From Bacteroidales bacterium (GTDB lineage: Bacteria > Bacteroidota > Bacteroidia > Bacteroidales > UBA932): a stretch of DNA of 64,000 bases. The stretch spans positions 124,001 to 188,000 of the forward strand of contig JAFSQE010000022.1 in NCBI GenBank assembly GCA_017446775.1, written 5' to 3'. The notes beneath the pieces are model-generated. The model had not been told where the DNA came from. It saw nothing but the letters and a program-made list of their open reading frames with translations, and made no database searches. Positions within the stretch are counted from its first letter, which is position 1; every line of letters starts with the position of its first letter. A program made the translations under genes and the position numbers. This document shows, piece after piece, positions 36,896-45,744 of this stretch.

Positions 36896-38656
36896 TTAAT
36901 TGAATGAATATTTCTTTTTGAGTTTTTTTACTTGACGCTGATAGTTGCGAAGGCCCCAGACACCGTTGTTTTCAAGCACGCGCGGCGGGAGGAAGTTCCC
37001 CTCCAGCTCCTTCAATACACCCTGCTGACTGTGCTCATCTGCTATCTCGGGCGGTACATTGTACAGCGCCTCCATAGCAAAGCGGACCGTGCGGCGGCGG
37101 AGCCTGCGCCCAACCGGCTTGTCGTTTAACACGCCGCCGATGTTGGACAGGGCCAGCATGATGTATCTGTAGTACTGGCGGCTTATAAGTCTGGTGCGCT
37201 CCTGGTCCAGGCCGTCCAGCTGCAGCAGGAGTTTGCAGTTGCGGATTCCTGCCATGGAAGAGCGCAGCAGGTCGTTACCCAGGGACTCTGGCTGGGCCGA
37301 CGGGTCGGGCGAGATTGCAGCCGATATGAACGGCGCGTAATAGCAATATTTGCCCGCTTTGGCTTCGCCTTCAGGGGCGTAGCCCATAGCGATAGCATAA
37401 TAGTCGTAGGGTCCCAGCCGAGGCGGCATCAGGCTCACACCAGATTCAAAATCGGCGGCGGTGGCCAGATGGTTGTAACGGGCGTAATCCATCACAGATG
37501 CGGCGGTCCCGTATTCTGCAGTAAAAGTCCTGCTAAGCAGGGAATCTGCTGGATATGCCCAGGAGGCGCCCATATTGTGGCTCAGCCCCAGCACATGCCC
37601 CATCTCGTGGCATATCGCATGGCGTATCATAGGGCCGATTACCTCTATCGGATACTCCTTGAGCCGCGCCATCCCGTCTGCCGCACCGGTCTGGATGTAG
37701 CGCCAGTCGCAGAGCAGCTTGAGGGCATCTTTCCACCATAGGATATCGCCCTGCAGAATCTCGCCGCTGCGCGGGTCAAACATCACATCGCCCTTGGCGT
37801 TGTGCTCGTCGACATCCATATATCGCACCATGTTCACCAGCGGGGCAAACCGTTCAAAGTGTCTGTCTTCAGGCTCGGGATGCACCTCTACAACAGGGCC
37901 AACGCCAATAGCGATGAAGGCCTTGTTCCAGTCTTCTATACCCTCCTTGATATACGGATACCACTCGGCGGGGAACTTTTTATCTACGTAGAAATCGAGC
38001 TTGCGCCCGTTGCTGAAATCCCAGCGAAGCGAGAGTCCGGTGCGTTTGGAACAGCTGTCGCGGTATTCTGCGTAGCTGTAGCCCACCTTCTCCTTGTCCA
38101 TGATGCGCACCTTCGACGGAGTCTGCTTCAGAAACAGTATGTAGCAGTTGGCGGTAACTTCCAGCCCGTTTTCGTATGTATAGTCGGCTTTAACCAGGAG
38201 ATACTCTTCGGTGCGTTGTTTGCCCAGTATTGTATGGCTCTTGGCCGGCCCCTTGAGCATCTTGGGCGGGATAGCCGATATATCCTCCGGGTAGGTGGAA
38301 AAGTAGTCAGAGACATCCACCGTATAGTAGCGGGCATTCTCCCTTACGATAGGGAGTACGACATCCTTGGGATGATGGCCGCGCACTCGCAGTGTATAGC
38401 CTTCCGGGGTGGTATATCCGGTATGCCGCAGCACCAGATTGCCGCAACTGTCGGTATCCATCGTCATAAGCACGGGGCGGTGGTTGCGCTGTCCGTCGGC
38501 ATATATCTTGCCGCACGGCCGGTTTACGTGAACGATTCTTGACCCCAGCAGGACGTGGGTTCCGATTTTATCTTTCGGTATGTCAAGGGTAGTCCTGCCG
38601 GAGGCAAGGCCGCTTATGCAGGTCAGACAAAGCACAACAGTCAGTATCCTTCTCAT
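36896..38656 (-). CDS. Exported metzincin-type zinc metalloprotease (DUF5117/DUF4953-like)
   Basis: A 586-residue protein with signal peptide MRRILTVVLCLTCISGLASG. The zinc site HEMGHVLGLSH (residues 350-360) fits HExxHxxGxxH, and SVMDYARYN forms the Met-turn. The N-terminal half resembles the DUF5117 region and the C-terminal part contains LGPYDYYAIAMGYAP, as in DUF4953 proteins. So it is an exported zinc protease, somewhat shorter than the usual 800-residue members. Its ATG follows directly after the upstream gene's TAG, implying coupling. Placed in an operon with a TonB receptor, it probably processes the ligand or a protein partner. Confidence 0.87.
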   Translation of the reverse strand: MRRILTVVLCLTCISGLASGRTTLDIPKDKIGTHVLLGSRIVHVNRPCGKIYADGQRNHRPVLMTMDTDSCGNLVLRHTGYTTPEGYTLRVRGHHPKDVVLPIVRENARYYTVDVSDYFSTYPEDISAIPPKMLKGPAKSHTILGKQRTEEYLLVKADYTYENGLEVTANCYILFLKQTPSKVRIMDKEKVGYSYAEYRDSCSKRTGLSLRWDFSNGRKLDFYVDKKFPAEWYPYIKEGIEDWNKAFIAIGVGPVVEVHPEPEDRHFERFAPLVNMVRYMDVDEHNAKGDVMFDPRSGEILQGDILWWKDALKLLCDWRYIQTGAADGMARLKEYPIEVIGPMIRHAICHEMGHVLGLSHNMGASWAYPADSLLSRTFTAEYGTAASVMDYARYNHLATAADFESGVSLMPPRLGPYDYYAIAMGYAPEGEAKAGKYCYYAPFISAAISPDPSAQPESLGNDLLRSSMAGIRNCKLLLQLDGLDQERTRLISRQYYRYIMLALSNIGGVLNDKPVGRRLRRRTVRFAMEALYNVPPEIADEHSQQGVLKELEGNFLPPRVLENNGVWGLRNYQRQVKKLKKKYSFN

Positions 38657-40111
38657 CTATCTCGGCCAGAGTTTGTATTTGACTTTCCAGAGGCCATCCT
38701 CCTGGATTACGTCGTAAAGTGTATTGTCAATGTCTTTCATGAACATTTCGTGGTCGCAGCTGAACCAGGCCGTAATCAGCACGGGTGCATCGGCGTTTGT
38801 GAAATCGAACCTCCCCTCAAGCCTTTGCAGCGTTACCGATATCTGTCCGGTAAAGGCGGGATGGGTAGAGGCGGCCAGATCTCCGCCCGTGGCCCGGGAA
38901 TCGAGTATCCACGCCCGGTCGTAGTTGGATGTACCGGCCTGCCACTCTGCGTAAGAGCCGTAACGGGCAACGAAGGTGCGGGGCTTTTCAAGGTAGATGC
39001 TTCCCTTCTCGGTTTCGCCCTTGTCGGGCACGAAACGCATCACAGAGTCGGCGGGGAAGAATTCGCGGTGATTCTGGTCGTTGCCGTAGTCCAGGATTGC
39101 CACAGGGCTGGGATATGTCAGGTTGGGGCAGAGGTCAGGGAATCGGAACAGTTGTGACACGGAGGTGTTGCACATACAGTTGAAAGAGGCGTGGATGGCC
39201 ATGTTCTTGAAGTTGCGCAGGTAGCCGGACCCATCGCTTACGGGGCCAAGGTCCACTGTCTGGTTGCCGTTCCAGACGCCGTCGGGGCCAAGTATCGCCT
39301 GACGTATCACATATCCTTCTCCGTTGTTGGAGGCCTGGGTCTTCAGGAACCTGGAAAAATCGGGCACAGGGTCGTACAGCCTGATGTCTAATGCTCCCAG
39401 CTGCGGGTCGGGGACATACACCCCCTTGTTTGTAACAATCGAAAGCGTGGTTATTCTGTCCAGTCCGCAAATGTCTCTTTTGGGGATATCAAGGTCAAAA
39501 GCGACCTGTGTTGCTCCGGCCGGCAAAACCACTGCGGGCAACTCTGCAGAATCGAAGGACAACGTTACCGGGGTGTCGCTCCCTACCGCGCGGTTGGATT
39601 CCAAAACGAAGTGCAGGGTCTCTGCCAGATAGGGGTTTGTGGTGATTTCACTCTCCGGAGCAATGATTTTCAAGAACGGCAGGTTGATAATCTTGCCGAC
39701 CTCGATGCGACAGATGCAGTTGCCCTCCGGATCCACGGTGTAGAGTTCGCCGGGCACGATGGCCATCTCTATCCAGGACTCCTCCGTCCAGATTTCGTCG
39801 TCTGCCAAGGTGACCTGCACCACGGCCTGTGTTTCACCAGCAGGAATTACAACAGTGCTTGCAGATATGTTATACTGCACCCCCTGCTCCAGCGGGCTGG
39901 TAACGTTGAGATTGATTTGGATTGCATCCTGCACGGCGCGGGAGAGAGTCAGCACCAGATTCACTGTCCCGGCATCTGAGCTGACCGGAACGGTCGCGGC
40001 TGTGAATTCTACCTCCGGGGCAAAGTAGCGGGTATCTTCTGCCGGATTGCAGGAGGCTATGGCCACAATTATGCAGGATAACAGTATGATGGTCTTTTTC
40101 ATAAGAAACAT
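38657..40111 (-). CDS. Lipoprotein with Calx-beta-like domains (unknown function)
   Basis: A 484-residue lipoprotein starting MFLMKKTIILLSCIIVAIASCNPAED (lipobox IASC; a second start at 40102 is possible). Two repeats of the pattern VNLVLTLSRAVQDAIQINLNV and LHFVLESNRAVGSDTPVTLSF, each followed by VVIPAGETQAVVQVTL-like strands, look like Calx-beta domains. The C-terminal half (about 260-484) has no motif that I recognise. It may match a DUF4929-type family, but I cannot verify that. It is gene four of the TonB-protease operon, starting two bases after the preceding stop. Confidence 0.65.
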   Translation of the reverse strand: MFLMKKTIILLSCIIVAIASCNPAEDTRYFAPEVEFTAATVPVSSDAGTVNLVLTLSRAVQDAIQINLNVTSPLEQGVQYNISASTVVIPAGETQAVVQVTLADDEIWTEESWIEMAIVPGELYTVDPEGNCICRIEVGKIINLPFLKIIAPESEITTNPYLAETLHFVLESNRAVGSDTPVTLSFDSAELPAVVLPAGATQVAFDLDIPKRDICGLDRITTLSIVTNKGVYVPDPQLGALDIRLYDPVPDFSRFLKTQASNNGEGYVIRQAILGPDGVWNGNQTVDLGPVSDGSGYLRNFKNMAIHASFNCMCNTSVSQLFRFPDLCPNLTYPSPVAILDYGNDQNHREFFPADSVMRFVPDKGETEKGSIYLEKPRTFVARYGSYAEWQAGTSNYDRAWILDSRATGGDLAASTHPAFTGQISVTLQRLEGRFDFTNADAPVLITAWFSCDHEMFMKDIDNTLYDVIQEDGLWKVKYKLWPR

Positions 40112-40113
40112 TG

Positions 40114-41670
40114 TCAGAAGGTGAATAATCCTATCGCCAGCGAAGCTGCGTTAAGGTTGCCTGCGGGCAGCGCCCTAGTGGCGTTACCGGTAAGCCGTAC
40201 ATATCCGTTGGCATATCCGGCCTTGCCCAGGTTCATTGGGAAGGTCCAGGTGAGGGCGGCAGAAGCAAATGCGAAGTTGTGGCAATAGTAGTCGTAGTCT
40301 TTATCGAGCACCTGCTGCGTGTACACGTTTTCGGATACAAACGATTTGTAGGTGTCGCCGTGCATGTAATATCCCCCTTTTGCCTCCAGGTCTATCTTAT
40401 GCCCTTTTGCCCTTAGCAGAAGCACGCTGCCACCGGCCGAGAGCCTGATGCCTGATGTGCCGAAGTTGGACTCGGGGAGGTAGAAGAGTTTGCTCCACTT
40501 TGAATATTCTGCACCGATGGCCGCACTCCAGAGATAGTCGGTGCCGGTGTAGCCGCCGTAGAGGGTATAGTCCAGCGCCGCATCCAGCTTCTTGAGCATG
40601 TAGCGGTTGGTGTAGGTGTAAAGAGTGTTCCATGTCTCAGTGGCAACGCCGGTCACCTCGTCTTTGGTGTTCACCAGCTCCTGCAGGTATTCATCTGCGC
40701 CGCCGTCGTCCATCACGCCGCTAAGGTGAATCTTGTGCAGCGTTCTGCCACCTTTGACAACCAGGTCGCCGAGGGCGTTGTAGCGGAAACAGTTGTAAGA
40801 GCCGGGGGTCTGCATCTTGTCGCCTATTGCATCAAGGCGGCTGTATTGCATCCCGCCGCCGACAAGGAGGCTTACGGCCTCGCCGCCATAGCTGTAAGTC
40901 GCCTCTGTGAGGAAGCGGCTGCCTGCAAACTGGCGCTTGAAGCCGCTGTATGCAGACAGGGCGCCGTCGATATTGTCCAGGCCAGACATCTTGTAGTAGT
41001 AGATGTTGGGGTTGGACTGCACCGTGGTCAGGTTGGTGAGCTTCTCCTTGCTGTAGCCGTACCCGGCGCCAAGACCGATGTGGTGTCTGCCAAAGGTCAG
41101 CATGGCTGAGGGGACAAGCTGATAATCCAGATAGCCAGTGCGTGGACGCGGGTCGCGCTTGCCGGAGATATCGGCAACTTCGTATGTGGTTTTGATACCC
41201 AGCGAAATGATATCGTTCAGGGGAGAGGTGTACAGGTCGAAAGTCAGGCCGCAGTTGTGGGTGTCATAATCCTTGGCGATGTCGCATCCGTAGATATATG
41301 GGATAGAGAACCACGGGTCGCGTACATCAGACCAGGCCCGGCCCTTTTCGCTGTCGAAGGTGTAGTGGAAGGAGCCCTTCATGAACAGCTTTTCTCCAAG
41401 GGAGTCGTATCGCAGGGTGGCGAACTCGAAACCGGGGTCGCTGCTACCCTGCTGCGCGAGGTGAAAGTTTCCGGCAGAATAGAACCCCTTGAGATATGTC
41501 TGGCTGCCGCTGGCGGGCTGGAAAAGTCCCATGCCGGCGGCGTTGTTGCTCTTGTCGAACTGCTGCAGTGCCTGCTCCAGGGTAAGGCGGTGGAAGTCGG
41601 AGGGGAGATTGTCCTGTCCGTACGCTACGGTTGCGGCTGCTATCAGCAGCAATGTCATCATCTTTCTCAT
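40114..41670 (-). CDS. Outer-membrane beta-barrel protein (DUF6850-like)
   Basis: A 518-residue protein with signal peptide MRKMMTLLLIAAATVAYGQ and many alternating amphipathic strands with aromatic ends, consistent with an outer-membrane barrel. The N-terminal part has GMGLFQPASGSQTYLKGFYSAGNF and the central part ends strands at LGAGYGYSKEKL. It ends in F (LAIGLFTF), typical of barrel C-termini recognised by the Bam machinery. No plug or TonB box is seen, so it is not a TonB receptor. It overlaps the previous gene by 4 nt (ATGA). Confidence 0.65.
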   Translation of the reverse strand: MRKMMTLLLIAAATVAYGQDNLPSDFHRLTLEQALQQFDKSNNAAGMGLFQPASGSQTYLKGFYSAGNFHLAQQGSSDPGFEFATLRYDSLGEKLFMKGSFHYTFDSEKGRAWSDVRDPWFSIPYIYGCDIAKDYDTHNCGLTFDLYTSPLNDIISLGIKTTYEVADISGKRDPRPRTGYLDYQLVPSAMLTFGRHHIGLGAGYGYSKEKLTNLTTVQSNPNIYYYKMSGLDNIDGALSAYSGFKRQFAGSRFLTEATYSYGGEAVSLLVGGGMQYSRLDAIGDKMQTPGSYNCFRYNALGDLVVKGGRTLHKIHLSGVMDDGGADEYLQELVNTKDEVTGVATETWNTLYTYTNRYMLKKLDAALDYTLYGGYTGTDYLWSAAIGAEYSKWSKLFYLPESNFGTSGIRLSAGGSVLLLRAKGHKIDLEAKGGYYMHGDTYKSFVSENVYTQQVLDKDYDYYCHNFAFASAALTWTFPMNLGKAGYANGYVRLTGNATRALPAGNLNAASLAIGLFTF

Positions 41671-42881
41671 TGCAGCTCCTGTTTATCGTATTTGCGTGGT
41701 GTGGGATCGGTGCATACCGCAAAGTCCGCACTGCTGTTGTTGGTGTCGATAAGATAGTAGCGTCCCCCCTCAAAGCGGGAAACCTTGCGCTCTACCGATT
41801 CGTGGTTGTATCCGTTTACGGTGTTGATTACAATGTATCCGGCATCGATGTCGTCCTGCAGACGCTTGGAATTGACGTCGGGAGCACTCTGCGCCGGTTT
41901 CTTGAGGCACTCGACACCGTCTGTGACAACGGTCTTTGGCACCTGGCGGAACTTCTCGCCGGAGGTCTTGCCCTTCTGGTAGACTTCTGGCCAGGACTGT
42001 ACATCCTCGTCGGTTTCAAAGAGCACCACGCCGTTGGGCCCGCCGCTTATAAGGTTGAAATAGGCCGTTGTGGTAGAGTTGGAGATTATCTCCATCATCG
42101 GGACGTCGGGATTGCCGCTGCCTTCGGTGAGCTTGACCTCAAAATCGGCTCCGGAGAGATCGATGCTGGTTGCGGCGCTCTCTGTGTGGTTGCGGGCACT
42201 GCGGGCTGCCACAACCACGCTCTGCCCGGGATTTACCGGATAGTCGGTCCCGCTTCCCGGGAACCTGCATATCTGGCGCATGTAAATGTAGTCGGGATTC
42301 TCGCTGGCGGGGTAGGCCAGTGTCGATACCGACTCTGTGAGAGCCAGGTACCTGCCGTCTACATATATCACCTCGTCGGAGTTGTTGAACAGCTCCACGT
42401 AGGAATCGGTGGTGTAGGTGCGCTCCATGTTGTCCTTGGTACCGGCGTAGTAGACCTTGGAGATCAGCAGCCCCTGGACAAGGGCGCTGGTAAGCTGAAG
42501 CCGGAGGTCCTGCGCCTCGAATATCTGCTGGTTCATAAGCGAAACCCCAATCACCACCCGGGCATTGTCCGCAATGGTAGAGGAGCTTTTGACCATCTTC
42601 TTGTAGTCCTTGCCGGAAATCTCGGTGTGGGTTGTTATGTCGTAGATACCAGGCACTACGCTCTCTACGTTTACCATTCCGCGAACATCGGTGGTAAAGG
42701 TATAAGACAGCGGACCGGACAGGGTGACCTCTGCGTCGGAATAGTAGACCCCGGCAGAGCACTCCGCGGGCATGATGAACTCCAAAAGGAACGACTTGGT
42801 GCCCGTGGGGGCCTCCCTCTGGCACGAGAATGCGGCCATCAATGCTGCCGACATCGCTAATATGTTGAGTAATCGTTTCAT
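41667..42881 (-). CDS. Lipoprotein with lamin-tail-like domain (DUF4876-like)
   Basis: A 404-residue lipoprotein (MKRLLNILAMSAALMAAFSCQRE, lipobox AFSC). After a beta-sandwich of carboxypeptidase-regulatory type (about 25-125, with DVRGMVNVESVVPGIYDITTH) comes the segment TDSYVELFNNSDEVIYVDGRYLALTES, resembling a lamin-tail or DUF4876 fold. It starts two bases after the TonB receptor stop, the usual place for a surface lid or binding lipoprotein partnered with a TonB receptor in SusCD-like pairs. It has no SusD signature. Confidence 0.68.
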   Translation of the reverse strand: MKRLLNILAMSAALMAAFSCQREAPTGTKSFLLEFIMPAECSAGVYYSDAEVTLSGPLSYTFTTDVRGMVNVESVVPGIYDITTHTEISGKDYKKMVKSSSTIADNARVVIGVSLMNQQIFEAQDLRLQLTSALVQGLLISKVYYAGTKDNMERTYTTDSYVELFNNSDEVIYVDGRYLALTESVSTLAYPASENPDYIYMRQICRFPGSGTDYPVNPGQSVVVAARSARNHTESAATSIDLSGADFEVKLTEGSGNPDVPMMEIISNSTTTAYFNLISGGPNGVVLFETDEDVQSWPEVYQKGKTSGEKFRQVPKTVVTDGVECLKKPAQSAPDVNSKRLQDDIDAGYIVINTVNGYNHESVERKVSRFEGGRYYLIDTNNSSADFAVCTDPTPRKYDKQELQ

Positions 42882-42883
42882 CG

Positions 42884-45646
42884 TCAGATCTTTATAAACA
42901 TTTCTACACCAAATGAGAATGTCCCGGTGTTTCTCTCCGTAAGGGTTCCGGAACTGGATGTGGACTGGTATGGCATATAGTAGAATGCGTTGTTCACGAA
43001 GAAAGAGAAACCGAAGTTCTTGGAGACATCCTTGGTCATACGCATGTTCATCAGCCAGATGGGCGGTTGTATCACAGGATTGCTGTCGGCAGGATCCCTG
43101 CGCTGGTCGCTTAGCAGGATGCCCTTGATGCGGTATTCGGGGTCGGCCAGCATATCGGCCGTGATATCGTGCCAGCTCAGGTCGGTATCAATCCAGCCGT
43201 AAGGGTCGCTCTTCTGGTTGGTGGAGTGCCGGTACTGGTAGAATATCACCTGGTTGGAAGCGGAGAATACCATCTTCATGCGGGGGATGTTGCATACCAG
43301 GCGCAGGTTGGCGCTCAGACGGCGGTTGATCTCTTTGGAAAGGCCGCTGGGATACGCCAGCTTGAAGGGCGGAGTGTTGGGGGAACCCTGCGCGTACACG
43401 CTGTTGGCGGGGACACCGGTGGGGTTCTGGAAGTTGGGGCCGGTGCTCCAGGTCTGGGTCTCCATATATGCGCCGCTTAGCAGTACGGTGGTCCGGATGG
43501 GCTTTATCTGCCCAAAGTTGAAGTCGAACTCGATACCGCGGTCCAGGCTGGCGCTGGTGTTGCCGACTCGGCCGCTGGTGGTGAACACGGTGTCGACGCG
43601 CGCCGGATTCTTCCAGTCGAGATAGGGGGCGCCGGCAGCGTCAAGCAGGATACCCTGCTGCGCGGTGTAATAGTTGGATGTGTATACGTTGTACTCCGTA
43701 TAGTTGCCAAAGCCGTTGGGCATATAGTCGCGATAGGCCACGATGGACATCGTCATGCCGTTGGGGAAGTTCATGTCAAAGCCAATCTCGGACTTGCTGT
43801 TTGTGGCGTTCTTGAGGGCATTGCTCCGTTCAACCTCTGTGATGTGGGTGTTGTATACCACCAGCTGGCGGCTGGCATCGGCCGGCAGGTAAGAGGCCGC
43901 CACCCGGTCCATATATTTGGGTTCCGGATAGAGGTGCGCCAAACCGGGGGTCTTGTTGCTCTGTCCCCAGCCGCCGCGCAGGGTCAGCCAGTCGGTAAGT
44001 TTAAGCGCGCCGTTGAACCTGGGGGATATCGAATAAACCTGTTCCGGCAACCCGGGCTGCAGCATGTCAAACCGGATACCGGCCTGCAGCTGGAGCTGCA
44101 TCTGCGCGGGCAGGTCCCAGGTGACTTTGTCCTCCAGATATGCAGATACCTGATTCAGGGCTGGGATGTCGTAATATGGCCGGGGACGGCCGTCCTCAGT
44201 CGGACTCAGCGGCAAAAAATCGTTTTCATTGTAAAAGCCCTGCGCCTTGTTGGATTCGCGGCGGTATTCGGCGCCCATGTTGAAGCGCTGGCGGAAGTTG
44301 TCGCCAATCTCTGACGTGAAGACGTTGCCGACCTTTGCAAAGATGCTCACGGGACGCGACCTGGTGCCGCCGCGGGCACGGTAAGAGTCGGTGATATAGG
44401 GCACCTTATAGTAGCCGTCTACCAGAGATGTGATTATCGGACGGCCGCCGTTGGAGGGGACTATGGCCGATTTCCAGCTGTCTGTATTGCCGTATGAGAG
44501 GCCGAAGGCATAATTGATGGAGCGGGAGAAGCGTTTGTTCATGGAGATACGGCCGTTATGCGAAAACCGCAGCGTATACTGGGTCTGGCCGCTCTCGGTG
44601 CCCTCTTTGGCTTCGTCGGGGTCCAGGGTGCGCAGGTCCACTACGCTGCTGAAGTTCACCTTGGTTGTGGTGGACCAGATGCGCCCGATGGTGTTGCTGT
44701 ATGTGATGCCGCCGCTTACGCGGTCGTAAGATCGGTTTTTGACACGGGGGTCGCCGCCGGCACGGGCGTAGTCGGCATTCACGTTAAGGCTGCCGGCGTT
44801 GTTGTCAAACTTCCAGCCCTTTCCCACGGAGGTGTTGAGGGTGGTGGGGTTTATCTTGGTGCGGATTTCGAACGGGGTGTAGCCCGCCTTGGTGTTGACC
44901 ACCACCGCTCCGGAGGTCAAATCGCCGTATTCTGCCGACGGGATACCCCGGATAACTTCTACCGATTCTATGTTGTCGGCACTGATCTGCCTAAGGTCCA
45001 CACCCGTACCGCCGGAAGCGCCCATCGCAGAAGAGGAGATAGAGGTGTTGTCGGACATCGGGACGCCGTCCACCATGATTGATGTACCGAAAGCGTTGTT
45101 GGCGGTAGAAGCGTTAAGCGTGCGGATTGTGAGTTTCTCTTCAGAAGTCAGGTCGGAAGAACTCATCAGCTGGCCGGGGATGAGCTGCATGATATCCTTC
45201 AGGTTCGTGGCCTGGAGGTGGTCGATGGCCATGCGCCCTACGGTAGAACTTGTAGAAGATCCGGCGGCCGATGCGGTGGCTGTAACTACCACCTGCTCCA
45301 GCGTAAGGGAAGATTCCTGCAGCAGGACGGTGAGCGTGCTGTCTTTGGCAAAATGGAACTGCTGCTTATAATCTTCATATCCGAGCATCTGTACCGTGAG
45401 GGTGGCGTTGCCGGCGGGCACCTTCTCCATAACACCCAGTCCGTCGAGATCTGTAACTGCAAAGATGCCGTAGTCCGGCAGCTGGCACGCAGCGCCGATT
45501 ACCGGCTCTCCGTCCGATTCGGAGATTACGTTTATCTTGAGTGTTACAAGGCTTGATTTGCTTTGGGCCGATGCGAGGGGGCCAATTGCCGTGAGGCACC
45601 CCGCGAATAAGAGAATCAGCAATAGTCTTCTTACAGAAGCTGGCAT
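42884..45646 (-). CDS. TonB-dependent receptor with N-terminal carboxypeptidase-like domain
   Basis: A 920-residue outer-membrane receptor with signal peptide MPASVRRLLLILLFAGCLTAIGPLASAQ. Residues about 35-110 form a CarboxypepD_reg-like domain (GAACQLPDYGIFAVTDLDG). A TonB-box-like LEQVVVTA is followed by the plug (NLKDIMQLIPGQLMSS, IRTLNASTANNAFGTSIMVDGVPM, IESVEVIRGIPSAEYGDLTSGAVVVNTKAG) and a barrel ending FSFGVEMFIKI. It is first in a six-gene operon with a zinc protease and has no SusD partner, so a peptide, protein-derived or metal-containing ligand is more likely than a plain oligosaccharide. That ligand assignment is inference. Confidence 0.88.
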   Translation of the reverse strand: MPASVRRLLLILLFAGCLTAIGPLASAQSKSSLVTLKINVISESDGEPVIGAACQLPDYGIFAVTDLDGLGVMEKVPAGNATLTVQMLGYEDYKQQFHFAKDSTLTVLLQESSLTLEQVVVTATASAAGSSTSSTVGRMAIDHLQATNLKDIMQLIPGQLMSSSDLTSEEKLTIRTLNASTANNAFGTSIMVDGVPMSDNTSISSSAMGASGGTGVDLRQISADNIESVEVIRGIPSAEYGDLTSGAVVVNTKAGYTPFEIRTKINPTTLNTSVGKGWKFDNNAGSLNVNADYARAGGDPRVKNRSYDRVSGGITYSNTIGRIWSTTTKVNFSSVVDLRTLDPDEAKEGTESGQTQYTLRFSHNGRISMNKRFSRSINYAFGLSYGNTDSWKSAIVPSNGGRPIITSLVDGYYKVPYITDSYRARGGTRSRPVSIFAKVGNVFTSEIGDNFRQRFNMGAEYRRESNKAQGFYNENDFLPLSPTEDGRPRPYYDIPALNQVSAYLEDKVTWDLPAQMQLQLQAGIRFDMLQPGLPEQVYSISPRFNGALKLTDWLTLRGGWGQSNKTPGLAHLYPEPKYMDRVAASYLPADASRQLVVYNTHITEVERSNALKNATNSKSEIGFDMNFPNGMTMSIVAYRDYMPNGFGNYTEYNVYTSNYYTAQQGILLDAAGAPYLDWKNPARVDTVFTTSGRVGNTSASLDRGIEFDFNFGQIKPIRTTVLLSGAYMETQTWSTGPNFQNPTGVPANSVYAQGSPNTPPFKLAYPSGLSKEINRRLSANLRLVCNIPRMKMVFSASNQVIFYQYRHSTNQKSDPYGWIDTDLSWHDITADMLADPEYRIKGILLSDQRRDPADSNPVIQPPIWLMNMRMTKDVSKNFGFSFFVNNAFYYMPYQSTSSSGTLTERNTGTFSFGVEMFIKI

Positions 45647-45671
45647 AAGTTAAGGTTCTTATGGTTAAAAC

Positions 45672-45692
45672 TTGCCGGTGTGCTCCCGGCAA
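45672..45692. other. Hairpin in the leader of the TonB-protease operon
   Basis: TTGCCGG (45672-45678) pairs with CCGGCAA (45686-45692). It lies at the predicted 5' end of the operon mRNA and could stabilise it. It might also end read-through from the upstream minus-strand Gfo/Idh gene. Confidence 0.5.
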
Positions 45693-45697
45693 AAACA

Positions 45698-45729
45698 CAA
45701 ATGTAAAAAAAGAAGACAGGAAAAGCAAA
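45698..45729 (-). promoter_or_regulatory. Predicted promoter of the TonB-protease operon
   Basis: On the minus strand, TTTG (45726-45729), a 20-nt spacer, then TACATTTG (45698-45705). This is a good Bacteroidales promoter and gives a leader of roughly 45 nt before the ATG at 45646. Confidence 0.65.
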
Positions 45730-45744
45730 AAGAGAGTCTGCTGG

